Source: Brienomyrus brachyistius (taxonomy: Eukaryota; Chordata; Actinopteri; Osteoglossiformes; Mormyridae). From it: a stretch of DNA of 64,000 bases. Location: positions 22,911,838 to 22,975,837 of the forward strand of contig NC_064542.1 in the NCBI RefSeq assembly GCF_023856365.1. The letters run 5' to 3'. Below, piece by piece: positions 35,578-46,172 of the stretch; position 1 is the first letter of the stretch, and every line of letters begins with the position of its first letter. The position numbers were made by a program, and so were the translations under genes. The notes under the pieces were generated by a model that searched no databases, was not told where the DNA came from, and saw nothing but the letters and a program-made list of their open reading frames with translations.

Positions 35578-35885
35578 ATTCCAGCAAAGAAAATGAAGCA
35601 ATTTTAGAACAACAGCTGCAAAGTCATCGAAGGATGAATCAACAAAGAAGGGTCGCTTTTCAGAAGATTTGTGAGATGTTCCAGCCTTGAGCTGGTGTGC
35701 TGAAGGACATCAATGGGCAAATAATAAAAAATAATAACAAAGATCAAGTAGATATGGATTAAAGAGAAGACCTCTGCAGATAAGACAACGAGAGGCAATA
35801 TATATTTAATAAAGCTATACACCTTCTGTAATGGGAGAGGATGTCATATTAGCTGTGAGATCACTACCAAACAGGAAAGTAACAA

Positions 35886-36372
35886 GGATAGATGCCATCC
35901 CAATAGTAATATGAAATGTAATAGAAATGTTTGCATCAAAGTATGCCAACAATTATGAAAAACAATTCAATGGACTACAGATTAAAAGAGATTCTTTTAT
36001 TTTCCAATAGCAAAGAAGGGAGACATGACAGAGTGTGAACATATGGTACATTTTCCCAATATTACACTCCAGTCTGATTATGTTAAAGATCATTCAGTGC
36101 AGATTAGGACCCTGCATAGAAAGGAAATTGCCTGATCCGCAAGCTGGATTCAGGAAAGGCCAGGCAACAATAGGAGACATTGTCAACGTATGATGGATAA
36201 TCAAAAAAGTCAAATGATAATACCAGAAGTCGGCCAATATCAGCATTAATGATTACAACAAAGTTTTTGACTAAGCAGACAATGTCAAACTGTGGAATGT
36301 TCTTAGGGAAATGATATAGTGGGGTATTTTATTGTCCTCACGCAAGAATCTCTACATTGGACACAAAGCCAC
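35886..36372 (+). pseudogene. LINE reverse transcriptase, N-terminal half
   Basis: Ordered matches on the + strand: QFNGLQIKRD, then LKIIQCRLGP, then KLPDPQAGFRKGR (36132-36170), then NDYNKVFD (36248-36271, the first catalytic Asp region, followed by a stop), then KLWNVLREM and NLYIGHKATV. Several frameshifts are needed to join them. The match breaks off near 36372, where foreign sequence starts. Confidence 0.8.
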
Positions 36373-36732
36373 AGTGTGTCACCGCTTAGTGCCGCACCCA
36401 TAGTGTCCACTAGAGGGTGCCAAAAGAGACACTGGAATCCTTCTGGAGGATTTGCTATTCATCAGGACTAATCGTGGTTTCAGTGATTTCATCGCTGTCT
36501 TTTATGTGACCTGCTTAAGCCTTTTTCCTTTGGGACACAGTGCCTGGTTTTCAACAATATTCACAGAATCTTTGCAGCACCGCTTCGCACTTTGCACTGG
36601 TCCACAAATGTCTCAGCAAACTACTTTTGCGACGTCTATGCTGTTTGTCCTTGTTTTTAAGTGCTTCTGCACCTGTGCCGTACCCCAAACCCTTATTTAT
36701 CCCCAGGGTGAACTTCTGAATATTGCCGACAT
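36373..36732. mobile_element. sequence inserted in the LINE
   Basis: The RT match stops after the KATV codons and resumes with KTAEMEWY about 360 bp later, so this segment is foreign to the LINE. It starts near TCACCGCTTAGTGCCGC and ends near ATTGCCGACATAGTG. I see no terminal inverted repeats or Pol III boxes and cannot classify it. It carries a CTCF-like motif (36407-36420). An open plus frame (36452-36763) crosses its right edge and is not convincing as a gene. Confidence 0.5.
36407..36420 (+). promoter_or_regulatory. CTCF-like motif
   Basis: CCACTAGAGGGTGC matches the consensus CCASYAGRKGGCRS at 13 of 14 positions (C to T at position 12). Confidence 0.35.
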
Positions 36733-37525
36733 AGTGAAGACTGCAGAAATGGAGTGGTACTAGATTTTAAGAGGTAAGAGAGCTAGACCAGGATATATAC
36801 TATTCAACTAGTTTGCAAAGCATTTGTTGAAAAAATCTGCAATCGGCGAAGGCAACTGTGGACTCAAGGTCGATGGAAGAACGACCAGCATCCAACAATA
36901 AGCTAATGACACCACTCATTTATAGGGGAATATACAGATCTAACGATACATGTAGGGTACAAGTGTATGACAGAGTAGAAAGATATGAGTAAATCTGCAG
37001 AAGAACAAGGTTAAAATGTTATAGACAGCTTTTGCCTCCTTGGAACAATCAACAGTAAAGTGTCCAGCTGTACAGAAACATGCTACGTACTTGTACTTGA
37101 CAGAACCATAACTTCAAAAATATCTTCAAAAGTACTGAAACATCAGACCTTAACTGGTCAGAATGCAGCGTTTCATGTCTCTTTATGGGTGTGAAAGCTG
37201 GACAGGCAGATTTGCCTTTGAACATTAAGAGAAGCCGTTCAAAGATCACATGAAAAACAAACAAGTGACCTCTTGGTCAAACCAAGCCTGAACTTATACT
37301 GTTACTTCAAGCACAATTCTGAGAATTTGGGCAGAAATGAACAGACCCAGTTCACTGGAAAACACCATCATTCTCGGAAAAGCTGAATATAAAAAAAGAA
37401 GGAACAACCAACAAGAAGATGAATGGACTCGACAATGAACCCCACTTTGGAGAACCTGAAAACCTTGGTGGAAATTTCTAGTGGAATGTTGTATAGTGAG
37501 TAACCTGCATTCCATGAACGAAGCA
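36733..37525 (+). pseudogene. LINE reverse transcriptase C-terminal half and tail
   Basis: After the insertion the match resumes: KTAEMEWY, then GKRARPGYIL (the box before the palm), then FAKHLLKKSAIGEG, then a degenerate YADD box read as stop-A-N-D-T-T (near 36898-36915), then LYGCESWT (37181-37204), then TIILGKAEYKKRRNNQQ near 37366. Several stops and frameshifts are present. The loss of the first D of YADD means no RT activity. Confidence 0.8.
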
Positions 37526-39910
37526 GAACCTAATCTTGATCTCTGTCCTGGACCAAGCACTAAGCTCCACTTATACTACGCCTGTGTAGTTTGAGTAGCC
37601 TGTTTGGCTAGTTAATTTAGTTACATTTGCTTGGCTAATTTGTTTAGTTTGACTGTTTCGACGAATTTGTTGAATTACATTCCTTTGTTGTGTCCTTCTC
37701 TCCACATCTGCACCCTGCAGAGTTCATATTGAATCAGAAACCCCCTACCTGTCAACAGCCTACCATCCATCGCACCTTGATGTCGTCATCTTCCTGGATA
37801 GTTGGGAAAAGCCTCCAGCAGGAAGTAGCCCAGTTCGGGACTCATGCTCGCTCACCCCTACATGCACCCCCCTCACTTCTCCGTTAGGCATTAATAAAGC
37901 ACTTCACTTTGCTGGCCAGTGCAGCCTGCCGCTTCCTTCGTGCCCAACTTGGCGTAGCAGATGGTTCCTAATAAAACTCTAATGGCATAATAGCATCTAA
38001 CTCGTGCCCTAGAGATGAGGGCATTGTGAGGTATATGCAAGGACATGCAGGCCCTGCATTGTCGTGCTACGCATAAAAGGCCATTTTTAGGGAGAAATTC
38101 GACAAATAGAGAAATATTTAAATTAGTCACTTTCCTAAAGTGATGATATTCCATTGAAAAGAAACACTAAAGTTAAGTTAATTATAAATTCATTTCTTTT
38201 TGAGTCACAGGCATCTGTGAAACAAGCATTTGTATTCTTTTAATCATCCTGATCATAGACGCCCTAGTGATCTGAGCAAAGCGTAGACTGCCACCTTTCA
38301 GGAAAACCCTGCAATCCTGAGGGATGGGCATGAAACGCTTTAAATTCACCGCGTCGTACAATGAATATGACCCCACGTCAAAGCATGAAGATATAATATA
38401 GCTTACGGAGCAAAGTGCTCCTTGCCTGCATTTCCCACTCCGCATGCGTAGGCCTGAGGTTCCCACTTGATGAGAAACATGGGGATTTTTCAGCCAGGAG
38501 GTACCTGGATAGTTAACAGTGACACAGCTTTATATATTCACGTCACTTACAGGTTTATCTGATACTTGATTGTGTAGAACGTAAATAATACATTCTGAGC
38601 TTCTGAAAAAATCAAACACAGTTAATGTATGAAGCATGACAATGGGTAGGTGTGCGCAGCTACACTGCAGAATATTGAATTTTACTGTTGAAAAAGTAAG
38701 TAATTTATCGACGTGACATGGGAATGACGCTTAATGATCCGTACATCTCTGCCCCCCCCCCCCACACACCACCACTGCCGATGCCGAGTAACGTCTTGAA
38801 TGATGTGGCTATGTTATCATGTCACTAGATAATGGCCAATGAGAATGCTACTGAAGGGGACACTGAAGGTCATCTGGGATGCCAGTTCAGCAGGTGTGAT
38901 GCTGGTCACCACAATCTCACCTTTCTGAATACCACCAAAAGACACATTTCGGCCCTCGATATCAGATTATATGTCAGGATTTAAATACATGCAGAGCTAA
39001 ACTTGTAGTGTACTCACCAGTAAGCATGCACATGAAGTAATGGGTCAAAGGTCATCTGAGCTTGTCCTGTGAGGGTATTGAGTCTCACTGGAGAACATTT
39101 ACAGATACATTATCAGTTCAAAATTCAGAAATGTCTATGCGATGAACAGAGAAAAATGTGCAAATTAATTTGCATATATGAGGGTATGAATCGTAATACA
39201 AATGAGGCATAAACAGAAATATTTGTGTATGCCACAGTGCACTTAAACATTTGTGTTCTCAGTCTCACTGTTTACTCGATCATTTCACATCTTAATAACT
39301 TTGTCTGCTAATAATCAGTACTAAAAATCTGATTTTTTTTTCCTGCTGACAGACTGTATTGTTTCACAAAGAACTTGCTGTCACCATCCACTTGTTCCAG
39401 AACAGCCTGACCCAGGCGGAGTTCAGTGGAACATCTGTTCTTCGCAAGCTCACAATCGCAGTCACAAGATGAATCTTACAGACTGAAAATCTGAAAATAG
39501 AAGACAACAGCAATCACGAGAAAAGAATAAGGCTCCTGTTAATCACTAGTGCTTTCTGTCCTGCTTATGGACCCGGGTGCCACATGTGTGCGCACGCGGA
39601 AATGAGACGCTCATGGTTGGTCATGGATGTCAGAAACGCGTCCAAGAACGTGCAGGTGCCACACTTGTGCAGTTCTGCATGCATCATTGCCTTCGGAGCC
39701 ACCATGTATTTTCTATCACGTCAGACTTGCACTTTTGAAGGAGGCCCTACAAGGCTGCGCATGAAATCTATAGGTTGTGACCCTGTTCACCCCCCTGGAG
39801 CTTGGAGGAACCCCCCCCCCCAGGATGGGGCAAGACTATCACCTGGCAGGTGTTGGAGGCCTGAAGATCTCCATTTCGTGTTTTGATACACTTGAGAAGC
39901 AATTCTCAAC
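37526..39910. other. noncoding stretch, no gene seen
   Basis: The start (37560-37920) is TTTGGCTAGTTTAGTT-rich and has an AATAAA near 37891. It may be the 3' part of another retroelement, but I cannot prove that. It also holds C12 at 38752-38763 and C11 at 39811-39821. Frames at 37891-38154 and 38182-38466 (minus) and 39584-39886 (plus) are unrecognised. Confidence 0.45.
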
Positions 39911-40157
39911 CAGTCCTGGTTGAGAAGCAATCACCTCCAAGGAGCCTGTGAGGATTCTGGTAATGATATGAGTCCTGCTTGAGAAGCAATCACCTCCATG
40001 GAACCTGTGAGGATTCTGGTAATGATATGAGTCCTGCTTGAGAAGCAATCACCTCCATGGAGCCTGTGAGGATTCTGGTAATAATATGAGTCCTGGTTGA
40101 GAAGCAATCACCTCCAAGGAGCCTGTGAGAATTCTGGTAATGATATGAATCCTGGTA
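39911..40157 (+). repeat. 59-bp minisatellite, 4 copies
   Basis: The word TGAGAAGCAATCACCTCC recurs at 39921, 39980, 40039 and 40098, an exact 59-bp period with few differences between units. A partial unit begins near 39892 (TTGAGAAGCAATTCTC). The units look recently amplified. Confidence 0.95.
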
Positions 40158-40271
40158 CAGTGGGATAGATGAAAAATGAGTCTCTACAGTAGGGCGGGTG
40201 CCAAACAATACGCAGAAAGCACATGACTAGGCAGCGTACTACCTGGGAGAAATACGGAACGTTTATGATTG

Positions 40272-40338
40272 AATGGGGAGGCTGGGGGGAGGGGAGAAAG
40301 GGAAGGAGAGGGAGAAGGAGAGAGAGAGGGAATGAACT
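40272..40338 (+). repeat. polypurine (GA/GGA)-rich tract
   Basis: Almost uninterrupted purines, with GGGGAGAAAGGGAAGGAGA-type wording. Confidence 0.8.
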
Positions 40339-40424
40339 GAGACAGGACCGGAGCGAAGCAAAAATCGATGCTTTATCAGTGTTTCCATGCCTTAAATCCC
40401 ATTTGGCAGAACATCAAGATAATG

Positions 40425-40435
40425 GCGCCCCCTGC
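40425..40435 (-). promoter_or_regulatory. CTCF-like core motif
   Basis: On the minus strand it reads GCAGGGGGCGC, a full match to the core SYAGRKGGCRS. The leading CCA is not kept. Its orientation is convergent with the motif at 36407. Confidence 0.3.
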
Positions 40436-41033
40436 TTTCCAATGCCGTCGTTATTGATCGGATTATTCAATTAATGAATGTATTTCTGGTTCCGTTCGCC
40501 GACATAATCCCGCACACTGTGAGCTTATCAGCCTCGGAAGTGGCTGGTTTGTCAGGGAAACCAGCAGGAGAGTTAATGAGTTTTCCCTGTGCTGCCACTG
40601 GGGTCACGCATTGAGGCAGGAGGGCCAGTGCACTGGGGGATCATGGCAGGGGTCCTGCTGCACCATAACCTGTCCCTACTTTACTCGCTGGGTATCCGCA
40701 CACCTTTGGAGTTCCCATTATAACTCCCTTTTCATCCAAAGGTAGGCCTTAATAAAATGGATGACTGTAGTCCGGGGGTTGGGTAGTGAAATTACTGCTC
40801 CCAGCTAACACACCTACTTGGATTAATCGTTCCAATTAACAGTTTACAATCTGTTCTTTTTAGACTTAATTACTTTATTATTAATTGAGTGCAGGACACA
40901 GACTTTTAGGCTTAGGTTACAGGGTTACGGTGATGGACTCATAGCTTGAATGTTGCCATAGTACAGCTTCAAGAGGCTGAATCTGATATACTTAGCTGAA
41001 TTAATGCATAACACTCGCACAGACAGTATAGAA

Positions 41034-41055
41034 CCACACACACACACACACACAC
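41034..41055 (+). repeat. (CA)11 microsatellite
   Basis: Uninterrupted CA dinucleotides. Confidence 0.9.
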
Positions 41056-42331
41056 TCACTGGCCCTGACAGCTTCACTGTGGATTAGCTGAACTGACTTT
41101 TCCATGTTGAGCAGGAGCCCAGCCCCACCCCTCCCACACCCCAAGTCTGCTGTGAGCCCACTTCTTCCTCGGAAGCCATACTGGACCTCAAACAGACTCT
41201 AGCCCAGCTGTTTGAGACAAACTGCTACGACTGACAGGGCCTGGCCTAATGACCAGCCGATGCTAAGCCCGCCCCCCGCCCCCAAGCCCCTGTGGACGCC
41301 GACTCACTCGCAGAAACGTGAGGAATCAGCTATCGTGTTTCTGTCCGTGATCCGCACCACCACGCAGCCCGAAGCAGCACAAAGTCAGCGCTGAAAGCTC
41401 GGACAGCGGGAGCAGCAGCCGGGGCTGCATCTGTCAGGCGTACCGCTTGGTTATTCGCTCCAGCGGGGAGATGGGTCGATCTATTTACTTGTTTACGGGC
41501 AATTTGACGGCCAGCCCTCTTCGGCTGGCTGAGCCCAAGCAGCCCCGGGGCTGCTTCTCGTTGCTCCGCTTAGTCCTTCAGCTCTAAAGTTCCACTCCTC
41601 ATCTACGCAGCTGGACCCCACAGATACTCTCCGGACGTGATCCGATGTGTTCCTGTCTTCGTGTTGAATTGCATAAGCTGATTCCCCTGCGGTTATAGCA
41701 TGTACATCAAACGCATTTCCCCCTGCCATAAAAATGATCCCTAATTATTATGTTAATCGATTGCTTAGCTGTGCAGTGGACATGTTTACTAAAAACCGCG
41801 TATGCTCATTTGCATTTCCCGTTACCTGTTTATGGTTTGCATTTACAAGAATTCATTTATCAGAGGCCCGTGTCCACAGGCGTTAAGGCAAAACACAATG
41901 CGTGTGAACAGAGGTGCCCAGGAGAGCCACGGTATTAGTAATTTCCTCATTAATCATGTAATGCATTAGTGTGTTAGCAGGCATGATGCATCCTAGCTGT
42001 ATGGAGGAGGAGGTTAAAGGTACAATCAAAGTAGGAAGTAAATGAGTACAGTTCAGATGGGAGCAGTGCATTAAGCATTAAAGTACAAGCCAACATTAAG
42101 GAGATGACCGGCTGGCTTCCGAGGGCAGAGGTCGAGCCACAGAGGAGAAAACATCACTGAGTGTCTTTGCACTGAGCGATAAGAAGAAGCCAATGGTCAC
42201 CACACATGTGAGATGAAGAATCAACGAGGTTTATGAAGAGGCAAGCAGGTTGGCTGGGTGAGGTCTCCAGGACAGAAATTCAGTTCCGATGTGAAGACGA
42301 CATGAGATTATCAAGAAAGGTGAAGAAACCA

Positions 42332-42498
42332 GGGGGATGCTCCACAAAACAGGATTTCTCCATTAGCCAGATAACTTAATCAAAATGTATGATTTGTCCA
42401 ATAGGCAGGTCACTTGCCTCTGCTCCTATTGGACAGTTCCCACATTGGGCTTAAGTTATCCAGCTTAGTGGGAAATTCCCCTTTGTAGAATACCCCCC
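42332..42498. mobile_element. palindromic MITE
   Basis: The left arm (GGGGGATGCTCCACAAAACA, then TTAGCCAGATAACTTAA) pairs with the inverted right arm (TTAAGTTATCCAGCTTA, then CCCCTTTGTAGAATACCCCC). A central palindrome, TCCAATAG...CTATTGGA, closes the hairpin. The whole is about 167 bp and noncoding, as expected for a non-autonomous DNA transposon. Its right half has been tandemly duplicated (see 42417-42627). Confidence 0.8.
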
Positions 42499-42627
42499 AG
42501 GAAGTCAAGAAGAAAAGCATTCCCTTCCCTCTGCTCCTGTTGGACTGTTCCCACATTGGGCTTAAGTAATCCAGCTTAGTGGGAAATTCCCCTTTGTAGA
42601 ATATCCCCCAGGAAGTCAAGAAGAAAG
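42417..42627 (+). repeat. 111-bp tandem duplication of the MITE right half
   Basis: CCTCTGCTCCTRTTGGAC begins at 42417 and 42528. The two units are nearly identical through GAAGTCAAGAAGAAA. Unit 2 follows unit 1 directly. Confidence 0.9.
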
Positions 42628-44038
42628 AAATGAGGATGAGGCTGGGTGTGGTGAAGATATCAGGATGTCAAGGGGGAGGAAGAGTGGTGAAGAGATTGGG
42701 AAGTCAATGGGAGGAAAAGGGGTTAAGAGACCAAGAAATCTGGGAGGAGTATTCTTTACTTTTTTTTTTTGTAAATATATCTGTTGATGCATCACATTCA
42801 AAAAATCAACTACCACCAGTAAACAGCTTAAAATGAATACTTCGCAAACAATCTTTTATGGTAAATAGAATTATTTTTAGCATGACCCTCATGAAGAAAA
42901 GCAGAGGTGCATGGATCGGTGGGTCGAGTCGGATGCTCTCCGTAACAAGGCGTTCTTCCCTCTGGCTTAGGCACACATTTGCCTGTCTCGGTCGCTGTAT
43001 GCAGAAGCAAATCTACAAACATCATGATAAATACACTGGTGATGCCTGCCTGCTGCACCCTGGCTCTGTGCGTAAAGCTGGAAGGATGCACGGTGTGGGA
43101 AGAATGTCACTGTTGTGCAACTTCTGTTGCACGACAGTGGAACAAAATCTATAAACAAGCATCATGTCTCTTGTGGGAAGGTGCTGATTGTCTTGGAGGC
43201 ACCGGAACATATTTTTTGATCAGTCGTCCAGTTCTACAAATTTCCATAGCAACTCGGCACTGTCCCAGTCTTGCTTGGATAAGCCCCTCACTGGGTGTGG
43301 GAGGCAATAGCTGTACTGAAAGGCGCATGTCAGGGTGGATGTTGTTTCCTGTGTGCACAGTGCAGCTAAGTCACATGGGAACTTTAATATCATGCTAAAC
43401 AGACTTTCCCATAATTTATGTTCTGTTTCCTGGGTCCCGTGTATCATATCTCGGCAGTTTGAAAGGTTAAGGGAGATAGAGAGGGATGCTGTCAGTTAAT
43501 TAAAGTCTGAGAGAAACAGCCGGTGCGACTCACTCCATTTCATGAAGCTGGAAGACACTTATGCCGCATTAGGGAGAATCACACACCATTTAGATGACTG
43601 CATGAGCTGCATTAGTGTGAATTCTTCAGTTTTTGCATAGTCAGGTATCTTTGAAACCGCACATATTAGATCACTGAAGATGCAGTTGCTACATGATTTT
43701 CAACCTTCTGGCTGATGCCCGGAATGGTCTCACTGTAGGTGCAGAATAAACCACCAACCGGTGCCTGGCATCTTGTAAATCCTGCAAAATCATCTCAGCA
43801 TATGGGTCACATTAAGAAGGCCATGTTCTTCTTCAAAGGGGAGCCAAATTAATTCACAGGTTTAATTCAGAGACACGTTTGTTAACTTCAGGAAAGCCTG
43901 ACAGCTCCTCCTAATGACTCCGCAGTGAATAGTGAGTCATTCTGTGAGGCGCCGCGTGAAATCGGGAATGAAATAGGGTTACGAAAGCATGGGTACTTGT
44001 ATTGAACTGTCAGCTAAAAAAACGCTGGTGTGTGTCTT

Positions 44039-44039
<1 letters not shown>

Positions 44040-44099
<60 letters not shown>

Positions 44100-44102
44100 G
44101 AG
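44040..44102 (+). repeat. compound (GT)n(GA)n microsatellite
   Basis: About 10 GT units are followed by about 16 GA units and one interrupted GA stretch. Confidence 0.95.
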
Positions 44103-44272
44103 CTGGAATATGGCTACAGCAGTGCAGTATGGGAAAAATGTCATAAATCGTGGTCATGATGCTTGGAGAGCCTTGCTTGGGTTAAGAGACAAGGGACAAA
44201 AGGAAATGAAAGAACATGAACGGGTTGTTCTGTTCTTGATGCAGCGAGAACGACAGGTTTCACTGTGGAACA

Positions 44273-44283
44273 GCGCCATCTAG
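44273..44283 (-). promoter_or_regulatory. CTCF-like core motif
   Basis: The minus strand reads CTAGATGGCGC, a full match to the core SYAGRKGGCRS. The leading CCA is absent. Confidence 0.25.
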
Positions 44284-44348
44284 AACTGAAAAAGGTCAGC
44301 TGCCACAAAACTCATCATATCTTGTGTTTCCACAACAAGGACTGACAA

Positions 44349-44362
44349 CCCCCCCCCCCCCC
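44349..44362 (+). repeat. poly(C) run, 14 nt
   Basis: Fourteen uninterrupted C residues followed by a CCACCCACCC patch. Confidence 0.95.
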
Positions 44363-45623
44363 ACCCACCCAAAGCTACTATTCAAATAAAAAATGAAATG
44401 TCCATTCAAATAAAATGCATGTGCCTGTTTTGGATGAGGCAGAAAGGGGTTACAGGGCATTTGCAGGGGCTGGGAGGATAATGTAACTTCATTTGTCAAA
44501 TGATAGATGTACTTTATATACGGAGAGATCTATTAGCTAATTAATATAATGCAGGGTCAGCTAAGCAGCAAAGGAAGGGTCGTTATTTAAAACAAACCAG
44601 ACTAATTGCAAGTTCGGTCTAATCAATCGTCAAAGAGTAATTGATGACGCGGGCGACTCCTATAAAGACGCCAGTAGAACGACAGCGTGGAGGAGAATGC
44701 AGACTCTGTCGACCTTTGGAGCGTTAAAAGGAGTCAGCTTGGATCTTGTGGCACGGAGAGCAACAGTCGTTCTCTCCAGTGAGGGTTTGGGTTTCCAGCT
44801 GTAGAGCTGGAATCACTGTACTGATCACTGTCCGGCAGCTCCTTAGCCAATCAGGCTTGAGTTTGACACATCGAACGAAGGCTCTTAACACAAACACCAG
44901 ACCAGAGCAGCCTGCATCTGTAAATTATTTATGCTAATGAAGGTTCGCTGTTTCTCCGTAGTGCACGACGAAAAGAGTCACAGGTTGCTTTAAAGCGAAA
45001 CATCATTGGTTTGGTCCAATAGCCAAAAACCGGCTCTGGCGGTCCGTGTTCCCACATTATTTTTGTAACACGAAGGGATGGGGGAGGGGGGTCACAGTTT
45101 AAACTTATTCTACTCATCTCTTTTCTTTCACTGCTCTTGTTGCAAAATAAATTCAGTAGTACCTTTAGAGCGAGCCGCTTGTCTGTAGCTGCGTGAATGC
45201 CGGAGCGCAGTGCTTCCAGTTTATTTATTCATTTCTCCGCCACAGACCATAATCTGACACCGCGTTTGATTAGTCAGTCTTGGGAGACTTTTCATGCCAC
45301 TCAGAAATGTAATATTTCGGTTGAATAGCTGGATTTAGCTCGCTCCCGAGTTCGAGGGATCGTTCACAGTGGCTTCTCATCGATTTGCCCGCACGCTTTT
45401 TTGACATCCATCCCACAGGTGCTTGTCCCCGTGCCCTGGTCCGCCTCCCCTTTGGGACGTCACGCTCTTGCTTAGCAGTAAATATGCTGCCTTCCTGGCT
45501 GTGCACCATGTAGTAGCACTCTGTCACGCACCGGTGGAAACAGTGAGAAACGACAATCACCTCAGAGGGTTGGTCTGCCTGAGAAAGAGCCCGTTAACTG
45601 ACCCCATCATTCAAGAGTAAGAC

Positions 45624-46172
45624 TAGCCATGCACTAAGGGCAGACAGTGTGTAAATATGGTCCTTTAGCCAGTTGGCTAAAGCATTATCATTAGCCACAT
45701 GCTAAGGGCAGACAGCATGTACAGTAAACAGTGTCCTTTAGCTAGTAGGAAGAAGCATTAATATTAGCTGTGCACTTTGTGCACACTATTTAGACCAGGT
45801 TCCTTTCTCTAGTATGCCAAAGCATTAACACATGCCCTAAAGGCACGCTATGTAAAGGGCAGACAGCATGTAAAAAGTGTCCTTTAGCTAGTAGGTCGAA
45901 GCATTAGCATTAGCCACACGCTATAGGCCGACAGCATGTGAACAGGGTCTTTTATCCAGTTGGCCAAAGCGTTGACATTAGCCACATGCTAAGGGCAGAT
46001 AGTGTGTTCACAGGATCATTTCAGCAGTAGGCCAAAGAATTACCATTAGCCACACACTAAGGGCAGACAGTATGTAGACAGGGTCCTTTATTTAGTAGGC
46101 TAAAGGTTTAGCACTGGCCACGTGCTATGGGAAGACCTAGTAAACACAGTTCTTTATCCAGTAGGCTGAAGG
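45624..46172 (+). repeat. 68-74-bp minisatellite, about 8 copies
   Basis: The unit has the order TTAGCCACATGCTAAGGGCA, GACAGCATGTA, GGGTCCTTTAGCCAGT, AGGCCAAAGCATTA. Unit starts lie near 45624, 45692, 45765, 45837, 45911, 45979, 46047 and 46115. Steps are 68-74 bp, and the last steps are 68 bp each. Units have diverged by point changes and small indels, so the array is older than the 59-bp one. Confidence 0.9.

Larger units (their letters stand above)
34960..37525 (+). mobile_element. dead RTE-clade (BovB-like) LINE
   Basis: Translated fragments on the plus strand follow, in order, the single long polyprotein of RTE/BovB LINEs: a C-terminal endonuclease piece, the linker, the reverse transcriptase and the C-terminal tail. 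Autonomous copies nick target DNA and reverse transcribe their own RNA. This one cannot, because stops and frameshifts occur every few dozen codons, pieces between domains are missing, and about 360 bp of foreign DNA sits inside the RT. The RT signature reads Q-A-G-F-R-K-G-R near 36140, and the catalytic YADD box near 36900 has decayed. The 5' part (start of the endonuclease) is absent, as is usual for LINE insertions. No poly(A) or simple tail is evident after 37525. The family call comes from protein order and motif wording remembered from BovB. It could equally be another RTE subfamily found in fish. Confidence 0.85.
40158..42331. other. noncoding stretch, no gene seen
   Basis: It holds a purine-only style tract at 40272-40338 (GGGAGGAGA-type), a CTCF-like core (40425-40435), a TAAT-rich part at 40820-40900, (CA)n at 41034-41055 and a CpG-richer part at 41200-41480. 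No exon supported. Confidence 0.5.
42628..45623. other. noncoding stretch, no gene seen
   Basis: It contains T11 at 42760-42770, a compound GT/GA tract (44040-44102), a CTCF-like core (44273-44283) and C14 at 44349-44362. Overlapping frames on both strands at 42828-43447 are not convincing. The part at 44600-44720 is unique-looking, with TAATCAATCGT and TAATTGATGACG words. Confidence 0.5.

Noticed and set aside
37560..37920. Possible retroelement 3' end with AATAAA
   Set aside because: No direct repeats, inverted ends or coding trace could be found. An AATAAA alone is not evidence.
39911..40157. CRISPR-like regular spacing
   Set aside because: The whole 59-bp unit is repeated with no variable spacers, and the DNA is clearly vertebrate. 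The other arrays are rejected for the same reason.
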